Assembly: GCF_032337115.1 (NCBI RefSeq)
Contig: NZ_JAVXZY010000023.1
Span: forward strand, 1 to 5,007
Length of the DNA: 5,007 bases
Origin: Roseateles_C aquae
GTDB lineage: Bacteria > Pseudomonadota > Gammaproteobacteria > Burkholderiales > Burkholderiaceae_C
Reading direction: 5' to 3'
The notes under the pieces are model-generated. The model made no database searches, was not told where the DNA came from, and saw only the letters and a list, made by a program, of their open reading frames with translations. The first letter of the stretch is position 1. The number at the start of each line of letters is the position of its first letter. The position numbers and the translations under genes were made by a program. This document shows positions 1 through 5,007 of this stretch, piece by piece.

Positions 1-1
1 T

Positions 2-481
2 GCAGCGTATCGCAACAACGGCGATGGCAATTTCACGGCCATTGACGCGGCAACGACCTGCGATCTGCCGGGCGACTTCAATGGCGACGGGCGTTCCGAC
101 TGTCTGTCGATTGCCGCTGACGCGCTGCCGGCGGGCAACAGTCTGAGCATTGCGCAAGGTGGTGGCGCATTTGAGAAGACGGCTAACTTCAACCTTAACG
201 TTACCGGCAGCGAACTGGGCGTTGCCTCGGGCACGGTGCCAACAAGCTTCGGTGCGCTGATTGCCGACTTCAATGGCGACGGACGCAGCGATGTGCTGCG
301 CTGGGCGGCTGATGCCTCAAGCAATACGCTCTATCTGAGCAAGGGTGACGGTAGCTTTCAGCCCTCCAGCACATTCAACTTCACAGGTACGACCCTCAAG
401 GACACGACAGACGGCAAGGCCGACTTCCTGGTGGGGGACTTCACTGGGCACGGCAACGTCGAGATCCTGCGTTTTGTTCTG
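2..481 (+). other. FG-GAP/VCBS beta-propeller repeats (C-terminal blades)
   Basis: Two identical nine-residue loops, DFNGDGRSD, lie at 74-100 and 266-292. A third, degenerate copy (DFTGHGNVE) lies at 437-463. The spacings are 64 and 57 residues, as expected for blades of an integrin-like propeller. Shorter NGDGNF and KGDGSF loops between them mark the same repeat. In this family the Asp/Asn side chains bind calcium. The third copy has lost the second Asp and the last Asp, so it probably does not bind the ion. More blades probably lie upstream of the window. Confidence 0.85.
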
Positions 482-3400
482 AACCCCTACGTACCCTCAC
501 CAGGCGGGGATCCTTGCAATCCGAACCCTCCGGTAAGCAGCAGCCCAAGCGCAACGGGCTCAGAGCAGCCACTTCGTCCTGTTGATCCCTGCAATATGCA
601 GACGACAAGGCCTAGCGCTAGCCTGACAGGGCTGGCCCTGGTGCAAGGCTCAAGCTACAACGAATTGTTTGTGCGGCAGGACCAACGACCGGCAGACCTG
701 CTGCTGCGGGTCACCTCGCCTACCGGGCTGCAGACCCGGCTGAGCTACACCTCAGTGAGTAATCCAACTCAAGGCCTAGGCGCCGACGGCTCGCTGATCG
801 CCTTCTTCAAGCCTCGTTACACCACGGGACGTGTTGCTGGACAAGTCAACTTCCCCAAAGCGGATGTGGCCTTCCCGATGAATGTCGTGGCCACGGTCGA
901 GGCCGATACGGGCATCGCTGGCGGGGCGCTGCGCACCGAGTACGCCTACAAGGGCCTGCGCGTGGCGACGAACGGCCGTGGCCTGCTTGGCTTCATGCAG
1001 GTGAATCAGCAGAATCCCGCGCCTGATGGTAGTCAGCTCAATGTGCTGACCGATTACTTCCAGGATCATCCCTATACCGGCGTCGCTGCCGTCAGCCGGA
1101 CCTTCAAGGGTCCGCTGGGTTCGACGGCCAACTTGTTGAGTCGCAGCACCAATGGCTACTGTGAGGGCATGGCGAATGCTGCCAGTGTTCAGATCAGCAG
1201 CGGAGGTGTGGCGCCCACGCCTTGCGCCAGCAGCGCGCTGGTGCAACGTCCCTACCTGGCCCAGTCGCTGGAAGAGGGCTGGGACGTCAATGGCGAGGCC
1301 TTGCCCGTGGTGCGCAAGACCAGCACCTACAACGGTGATGGCGATCCGCTGACGATCACCATCCAGACCAGCGGCAGCAGTGCCGGACAGAGCCAAACCT
1401 TCACCAAGCAGGTCAGCAACAGCTACGAGACTGCTGACAGCAGCTGTGCCGCCGACAACAAGAGCTGCAGCTGGATTCTGGGGCGCCTGAAACGTGCCAC
1501 GGTGAGCAACACTGTGCCCAATCTGTTGCCCAGCCTGACGGCGTCTGCGGGCAGCAATGCCAACGCCACGGCCATTGCCGGCACACTGACGCTGCCCAGC
1601 AGCGCCACGGCAGAGCTGACCGCCTCGCTGGCCATCAACAATATTGCGCTGAACACCACGGGTACGGCCAAGGCCACGCTGGCCAACAACGGCACAGCGG
1701 CCCTGACGGTCAGCGCCATCAACGCCAGCAGCGTGACCGGAGCGGGCTTTAGCTTCCAGTCGACAGACTGCACGGCGAGCCTGGCGGCCAAGACCAGTTG
1801 CTCGATCACGGTCGGCTTTACGCCAACGGTGGCTGGCAGTGCCAGTGGCAAGCTGACGGTTAACACTGCACTGGGCAGCCGTGAGACGGCGCTCAGCGGC
1901 AGTTCCGTCAGCGCTTCGACGCTGAGTACAAATGTCGGCCGGGTGATCTTTGCTGACACCGTGGTCAGTCAGACCAGCGATTCAGCGCCATTGACGCTGA
2001 CCAACGGCGCTACAGCCGTTACCGGGCTGGCCATCACGCCACCGGCAGGCTTCAGCGTGATCAATAGCAACTGCGGCAGCAGCCTGGCGGCTTCGGCCAC
2101 TTGCAGCTTTGCACTGCGCTTTGCGCCGACGGTGGTACAGGCCTACAGCGGCAACGTGAGCATCAGCGCCAGCGGCGGTGCTTCGGTGACGGTGGCGCTG
2201 AATGGCAACGGGGTTAATGCGTCTGCCGCAAGCTTGAGCACTAGCGTCGGTCGAGTAATCTTTGCTGACACGGTCGTCAACCAAAGCAGCGACTCGGCTG
2301 CGCTGACGCTGACCAACGGCGCTACAGCCGTTACCGGCCTGAGCATCACGCCACCAGCAGGCTTCAGCCTCATCAACAACACTTGCGGCAGCAGCCTGTC
2401 GGCTTCGGCTACTTGCAGCTTCGCACTTCGCTTTGCGCCGACTGCGGTGCAGGCCTACAGCGGCAACGTGAGCATCAGCGCCAGCGGCGGTGCTTCGGCC
2501 ATCGTGGCGCTCAATGGCAATGGCATCAACGGCACCGGGGCGGTGACGCTGGACCATGTCAGCCCCGCCAGCAGCGGGACCGTGATTCCGGCCTATTCGA
2601 CGACGACGCTGGCGGTGTATTACAAGAACACCGGCACGGGGCCGGTGACGCTGAACAGCACCAGCACCAACGCTGGCAGCGTGTTCTACAACGCTGATGG
2701 CAGCGGCGGAACTTGCGCCCCAGGCCGCAGCTTGGGCGCAGGACAGAAGTGCTTCCTGCTCCAGGGTTGGGGCGGAGGCCCGAGCACGGTCAATGCGACG
2801 CTGACCGCCACGTTTGGCAGCACGGTGATCAACACGCCCTTGTCGGCCGTACAGAAGACGCTGGACGTGAGTGCCAGCAATCAGGGCACGTCGACGGCAT
2901 CGACGCTGGATCAGGTGCTGACCATCGCGAACAGTACGCCTGGCGCGTTCCAGTTCGGTTCGCCGCGGGTCCGCTTCGGCGCCGTCAGCGGCGGTGGCAG
3001 CTGGGCGATTCAGGCAGATGCCTGCCCAGCGGTGCTGACGCCAGGCAATAGCTGCGCGATCACCGTCCGCTACACGGCCGGTGCCGCGGGCAATGCGTCG
3101 GTGCCGGCATCGGTCTATGGTCAGTTTGAATGGGCTGACCTGTTGGACGGCAACTCGCAGCGCAGTGGCTTGTACCGCGGTATCGCCGATGTACAGACGC
3201 TCACCCTGAGCGCCGCGTCGCTGCCGCCGCCGGCATCATTCAGCGTCAGCCCCAACACGCTGAACTTTGCTGATACGCCGACCAACCAGACCCGTGACTC
3301 CGCGGCGTTCACGCTGAGCAATGGCGCCGTGGCGCTGAGTGGTTTGACAATCACGCCGCCGAGCGGGTTCAGCGTCATCAGCAGCAACTGTGGTGGCAGC

Positions 3401-4639
3401 GTTGCAGCCTCGGGCACCTGCACTTTTGCCTTGCGCTTTGCGCCAGCAGCGGTGCAGACCTACGGCGGCAATGTCGCGATCAGTGCCAACGGCGGGGCGG
3501 CAACGGCGACGATCAGCGTGACGGGCAAGGGTCTCGGTGTGCCCAAGCTCGATGCGGTCACGGCCAGCCCGTTCTCGGCCGGTACGGCACTGACCCCTTA
3601 TGCAGCATCGGGCGGGCACGTCAACTTCAAGAACAATGGCACGGCCAACGTGACGATCTCGGCTCCGCCGTCGGTGACGGGTGGCGGTTCGGCCTACACG
3701 ACGGCGGGCGACAACGGCTGGTGTGGATCAGGAGCGGTGATTGCTCCCGGGGCCAGCTGTGGCGTCTACGTCTACTGGAGTTCGGCGCCGGGTAGCTACA
3801 GCGGCGTGCTCAGCGTGCCCAGCAATGGTGGTACGCCGAGCGTGACGGTCGCCGCCGGTTATAGCGGTGCGCTGAGCTTCAGCGGCGCCGACTTTGGCAA
3901 TGTGCCGGTGAATACGAGCGCGGACCGCACGATCACGGTAACCAATACGGCGGCGTTCACGGCACGCTCGGTCAACGTCAACGCCCTGGCTGCGCCGTTC
4001 TCTGTGGTTGGCAATACCTGCGGTGCCACGCTCGGGGCCGGCGCGAGCTGCCAGGTGACGGTGCGCTTCGCGCCGACGGCGGCAAGCGGCGCCAACGTCA
4101 GCCTGCGCATCGACGGGATGTACAACCAGGTCTACAACCAGAACTACGAATCGGCGCAGGCAGGCAATGTGATGCCCTATACCGCGGGCTTGTCCGGTAA
4201 CGGGACGCCAGCGACCGCGCCGCTGACGGTGAGCCTGAGCCCAAGCTCCGTACAACGCGGTGTGCAGGATCTCAAAGAAGGCACGGCCGTTGTCAGCTCT
4301 AACGTCAGCGGTGGGCAAGCACCCTACAGCTATTTGTGGACGGTACAGGTCGTTCAACAGGGCAGTGCTCGGGTGATCTCGGGCGCGAACGCATCAACGG
4401 CGACGCTGGGTGTGCGCCCGCACTATGTCTGCGACAGCGGCATCGCCGACTTTCTGCTCACCGTGACTGACGCCGTCGGCGTCAAGTCGAGCGCCGTACT
4501 GAGCATGCAGGTCGATTCGACGCCGTTCAAGCTGCAGTGCGACAACTTGCAACCCATAGAACCGCAGAGTCCACCCCCAGCGGGAAGCGGCGTGCGGAGT
4601 CCGAAGGCGGGCAGCGCTGGTGCGGGGGCGCAGTCATGA
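2..4639 (+). CDS. Large FG-GAP/TcdB-like protein with eight ASH (choice-of-anchor D) domains and a PKD-like domain; 5'-partial
   Basis: The reading frame is open from base 2 to the TGA at 4637-4639, giving 1545 residues with the N-terminus off the left edge. The GTG at 236 is an internal valine, because the same frame continues upstream with a matching propeller motif. Residues 1-160 carry FG-GAP/VCBS loops (DFNGDGRSD at 25-33 and 89-97). Residues 230-501 resemble the TcdB/SpvB midsection of Tc-toxin B and Rhs-related proteins, with a GRGLLGF motif at 325-331 and LGRLKRATV at 493-501. Residues 536-1401 form eight Ig-like ASH domains, 1407-1506 a PKD-like domain, and the end is a Pro/Gly/Ser tail. 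The paired cysteines and Ca-binding loops suggest it works outside the cytoplasm, but the export signal is not visible. The YD-repeat gene follows immediately, so the two probably form one operon and may act together. Family assignment is from motif recognition; the exact function is unknown. Confidence 0.93.
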   Translation, partial: AAYRNNGDGNFTAIDAATTCDLPGDFNGDGRSDCLSIAADALPAGNSLSIAQGGGAFEKTANFNLNVTGSELGVASGTVPTSFGALIADFNGDGRSDVLRWAADASSNTLYLSKGDGSFQPSSTFNFTGTTLKDTTDGKADFLVGDFTGHGNVEILRFVLNPYVPSPGGDPCNPNPPVSSSPSATGSEQPLRPVDPCNMQTTRPSASLTGLALVQGSSYNELFVRQDQRPADLLLRVTSPTGLQTRLSYTSVSNPTQGLGADGSLIAFFKPRYTTGRVAGQVNFPKADVAFPMNVVATVEADTGIAGGALRTEYAYKGLRVATNGRGLLGFMQVNQQNPAPDGSQLNVLTDYFQDHPYTGVAAVSRTFKGPLGSTANLLSRSTNGYCEGMANAASVQISSGGVAPTPCASSALVQRPYLAQSLEEGWDVNGEALPVVRKTSTYNGDGDPLTITIQTSGSSAGQSQTFTKQVSNSYETADSSCAADNKSCSWILGRLKRATVSNTVPNLLPSLTASAGSNANATAIAGTLTLPSSATAELTASLAINNIALNTTGTAKATLANNGTAALTVSAINASSVTGAGFSFQSTDCTASLAAKTSCSITVGFTPTVAGSASGKLTVNTALGSRETALSGSSVSASTLSTNVGRVIFADTVVSQTSDSAPLTLTNGATAVTGLAITPPAGFSVINSNCGSSLAASATCSFALRFAPTVVQAYSGNVSISASGGASVTVALNGNGVNASAASLSTSVGRVIFADTVVNQSSDSAALTLTNGATAVTGLSITPPAGFSLINNTCGSSLSASATCSFALRFAPTAVQAYSGNVSISASGGASAIVALNGNGINGTGAVTLDHVSPASSGTVIPAYSTTTLAVYYKNTGTGPVTLNSTSTNAGSVFYNADGSGGTCAPGRSLGAGQKCFLLQGWGGGPSTVNATLTATFGSTVINTPLSAVQKTLDVSASNQGTSTASTLDQVLTIANSTPGAFQFGSPRVRFGAVSGGGSWAIQADACPAVLTPGNSCAITVRYTAGAAGNASVPASVYGQFEWADLLDGNSQRSGLYRGIADVQTLTLSAASLPPPASFSVSPNTLNFADTPTNQTRDSAAFTLSNGAVALSGLTITPPSGFSVISSNCGGSVAASGTCTFALRFAPAAVQTYGGNVAISANGGAATATISVTGKGLGVPKLDAVTASPFSAGTALTPYAASGGHVNFKNNGTANVTISAPPSVTGGGSAYTTAGDNGWCGSGAVIAPGASCGVYVYWSSAPGSYSGVLSVPSNGGTPSVTVAAGYSGALSFSGADFGNVPVNTSADRTITVTNTAAFTARSVNVNALAAPFSVVGNTCGATLGAGASCQVTVRFAPTAASGANVSLRIDGMYNQVYNQNYESAQAGNVMPYTAGLSGNGTPATAPLTVSLSPSSVQRGVQDLKEGTAVVSSNVSGGQAPYSYLWTVQVVQQGSARVISGANASTATLGVRPHYVCDSGIADFLLTVTDAVGVKSSAVLSMQVDSTPFKLQCDNLQPIEPQSPPPAGSGVRSPKAGSAGAGAQS
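482..607 (+). other. Pro/Ser-rich insert with duplicated DPCN motif
   Basis: Residues 161-202 are rich in Pro, Ser and Gly and contain two DPCN motifs, with cysteines at residues 172 and 197. The segment sits between the last propeller blade and a strand-like stretch (SLTGLALVQGSSYNELFV) that resumes the fold. It looks like an exposed loop that could be closed by a disulfide. This is a description of composition; no known domain is recognised. Confidence 0.5.
689..1504 (+). other. TcdB/SpvB-like midsection (Rhs-associated)
   Basis: After the propeller the protein reads RPADLLLRVTSPTGLQTRLSY, a transition typical of TcdB-type and Rhs-associated proteins. It is followed by the YKGLRV...GRGLLGF motif at residues 316-331, and later by a Tyr-rich segment ending in W-I-LGRLKRATV (491-501). 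In known relatives such a segment leads into YD repeats that form the Rhs shell. Here it leads into Ig-like domains instead. Assignment rests on remembered family motifs, not a search. Confidence 0.7.
1607..4204 (+). repeat. Array of eight Ig-like ASH/choice-of-anchor D domains
   Basis: Approximate domain limits in bases are 1607-1912, 1913-2218, 2219-2530, 2531-2854, 2855-3211, 3236-3532, 3533-3862 and 3863-4204. The classic units (1, 2, 3, 6, 8) share a start like 'FADT/FGNVPVNT', a strand of the 'LTLTNG' type, 'GFSV', a 'C-x9-C' element, a 'RFAPT' strand and a closing 'LNGNG' strand. Units 4, 5 and 7 are more diverged: 4 and 7 carry a C-x11-C pair, and 5 and 8 have long inserts before the last strand. 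Such domains are known in ASPM/SPD-2/hydin-type proteins and in many bacterial surface proteins, where they act as rod-like spacers or binding modules. Boundaries are estimates by eye. Confidence 0.85.
1913..2530 (+). repeat. 312-bp direct tandem duplication (ASH domains 2 and 3)
   Basis: Domains 2 and 3 align without gaps over about 99 residues at an offset of 312 bp, with 13 differences (about 87% identity). At DNA level there are exact matches of 34 bp (1992-2025 with 2304-2337) and 49 bp (2138-2186 with 2450-2498). Being a multiple of three, the duplication keeps the frame. Domain 6 (3236-3532) is clearly related but much more diverged, so domains 2 and 3 separated most recently. Confidence 0.9.
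4220..4519 (+). other. PKD/Ig-like domain
   Basis: Residues 1407-1506 begin PLTVSLSPSSVQRG, include GGQAPYSYLWTV, and end with ADFLLTVTDAVGVKSSAVL. A 'P-Y-x-Y-x-W' strand followed by a 'L-x-V-T-D-x-x-G' strand is the usual signature of PKD-like beta-sandwich domains. These are common in secreted and surface proteins. It caps the ASH array and is followed by a short Cys-containing stretch and a Pro/Gly/Ser-rich tail up to the stop. Confidence 0.65.
4636..4639 (+). promoter_or_regulatory. ATGA stop/start overlap (possible translational coupling)
   Basis: The TGA of the first gene overlaps an ATG that is in frame with the second gene. That frame stays open to the window end (124 codons). The only nearby purine-rich element is a run of five G at 4624-4628, a poor ribosome binding site. 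If used, this start adds 30 residues of low-complexity sequence ahead of the signal peptide. Coupling is possible, but the downstream start is preferred. Confidence 0.35.
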
Positions 4640-4711
4640 ATTTGATGTTGCAAAGCCTGACAAGCACTTCTAACGAGCCGGCTCCTGCCTCGACATCACG
4701 GCCACCGAGCC

Positions 4712-4716
4712 GGGAG
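4712..4716 (+). promoter_or_regulatory. Ribosome binding site for the YD-repeat gene
   Basis: GGGAG lies 9 bases upstream of the ATG at 4726. Sequence and spacing fit a Shine-Dalgarno element better than anything ahead of the alternative ATG at 4636. This supports starting the second gene at 4726. Confidence 0.55.
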
Positions 4717-4725
4717 CCCATCGCC

Positions 4726-4821
4726 ATGGAAAAAGGAAACCTGCTGCTAGGCCAAGTGGTCGCCGCTTTGCGGACCGGCATGATTGCCGTCGCAAGCCTG
4801 CTTGTTGTACAGGCACAGGCC
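4726..4821 (+). other. Predicted Sec signal peptide of the YD-repeat protein
   Basis: Thirty-two residues: an N-region of about 17 residues with E, K and R (MEKGNLLLGQVVAALRT), a hydrophobic core GMIAVASLLVV, and an A-Q-A cleavage motif followed by Gln. No lipobox cysteine is seen, so a soluble exported protein is more likely than a lipoprotein. The exact cleavage site is a guess, since AQAQA offers two positions and the second would put Pro at +1. Confidence 0.65.
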
Positions 4822-5007
4822 CAAGCCCCCAGCAATATTTACAGCTACAGCCGCACGAGCAGCTTCAGCTACTACAGCAGTGGTGCGAACAAGGGGCTGC
4901 TGCAGTCGGAGACGGTGGAGCCGGATAACGCGCAGCTGTGCGTGGTGACGAGCTACGACTACGACGCGTACGGGAACAAGAAGCAAGCCACGACGGCGAA
5001 CTGCGCC
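4726..5007 (+). CDS. Rhs/YD-repeat protein with signal peptide; 3'-partial
   Basis: The frame is open from at least 4636 to the right edge. I place the start at ATG 4726 because it has GGGAG 9 bases upstream and directly yields a normal signal peptide: basic residues K and R, then GMIAVASLLVV, then AQA|QA. The mature part begins with Ser/Tyr-rich SYSRTSSFSYYSSG, then GLLQSETVEPDN, then the YD-repeat sequence SYDYDAYGNKK. YD repeats form the beta-sheet shell of Rhs and Tc toxin C proteins, often enclosing a C-terminal toxin. That end lies beyond the window. The alternative start at 4636 overlaps the upstream stop and would add 30 residues. Close spacing suggests co-transcription with the preceding TcdB-like gene, as in TcB/TcC pairs. 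Whether this member carries a toxin cannot be told here. Confidence 0.85.
   Translation, partial: MEKGNLLLGQVVAALRTGMIAVASLLVVQAQAQAPSNIYSYSRTSSFSYYSSGANKGLLQSETVEPDNAQLCVVTSYDYDAYGNKKQATTANCA
4954..5007 (+). repeat. First YD repeat
   Basis: The sequence YDYDAYGNKKQATTANC fits the Rhs/YD consensus, in which Y-x-Y-D-x-x-G-N-x is followed by a short turn. It is cut by the window edge. The preceding LLQSETVEPDNAQLCVVT probably belongs to the same strand-rich region. Confidence 0.7.

Noticed and set aside
236..238. GTG at 236 as the start of the large gene
   Set aside because: The frame is open upstream to base 2 and encodes another copy of the same DFNGDGRSD loop at 74-100, so 236 is an internal valine codon.
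776..1396. Minus-strand open frame of about 206 codons
   Set aside because: It lies antisense to the TcdB-like segment, its protein is Arg/His/Ala-rich with no recognisable domain, and it is best explained by GC-biased third positions of the real gene.
1913..2530. CRISPR array or mobile element repeat
   Set aside because: The repeat unit is 312 bp, in frame, and encodes a protein domain; there are no spacers, terminal inverted repeats or transposase.
2383..3051. Plus-strand open frames in a second frame inside the large gene (2383-2697, 2713-3051)
   Set aside because: They are embedded wholly in the main gene, rich in Gln/Arg/His, and show no domain; they are frame-shifted readings of the repeats.
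1423..4357. Further minus-strand open frames across the ASH array (for example 1423-1959, 1982-2557 and 3728-4357)
   Set aside because: They are antisense images of the repeats: their low-complexity Ala/Val/Leu or Arg/Ala/His sequence repeats with the same period as the plus-strand domains.
4600..4740. A frameshift splitting one ancestral Rhs gene into two
   Set aside because: The second gene has its own ribosome binding site and a proper signal peptide, and the first ends in a complete PKD-like domain plus tail, so the junction looks like a real gene boundary.
4423..4986. Minus-strand open frames across the gene junction (4423-4653, 4527-4835, 4747-4986)
   Set aside because: They overlap each other and both real genes, have no plausible binding site or recognisable motif, and the plus-strand frames carry clear PKD, signal peptide and YD signatures.

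Overview
The window is protein-coding from edge to edge on the + strand and holds parts of two adjacent genes, both cut by the window boundaries. GC content is high (roughly 60-65% by eye), with strongly GC-biased third codon positions. Base composition and the style of the two proteins suggest a Gram-negative proteobacterium of the Xanthomonadaceae or Comamonadaceae/Burkholderiales kind. That placement is an inference and is weak at genus level. There are no RNA genes, insertion sequences, CRISPR arrays or obvious terminators.

Gene 1 (2-4639; 1545 codons visible, N-terminus missing) encodes a very large repeat protein. In order it has: a calcium-binding FG-GAP/VCBS-type propeller remnant with two perfect D-x-N-G-D-G-x-x-D loops and one degenerate loop; a segment resembling the middle of TcdB/SpvB-type (Tc toxin B subunit, Rhs-related) proteins; eight tandem immunoglobulin-like domains of the ASH/'choice-of-anchor D' type, each with a conserved cysteine pair; one PKD/Ig-like domain; and a Pro/Gly/Ser tail. 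Domains 2 and 3 of the array are a recent 312-bp tandem duplication.

Gene 2 (4726 to beyond 5007; possible alternative start at 4636 overlapping the gene 1 stop as ATGA) begins with a Sec-type signal peptide and runs directly into Rhs/YD-repeat sequence. The pair looks like a two-gene version of the TcB/TcC or Rhs arrangement: propeller plus TcdB-like half in the first protein and YD repeats in the second. The difference is that a long array of Ig-like domains has been added to the first partner, where YD repeats would often follow. A joint cell-surface or secreted role (Rhs shell, adhesion or toxin delivery) is a reasonable inference but is not shown by the sequence. The effector end of gene 2, if there is one, lies outside the window.
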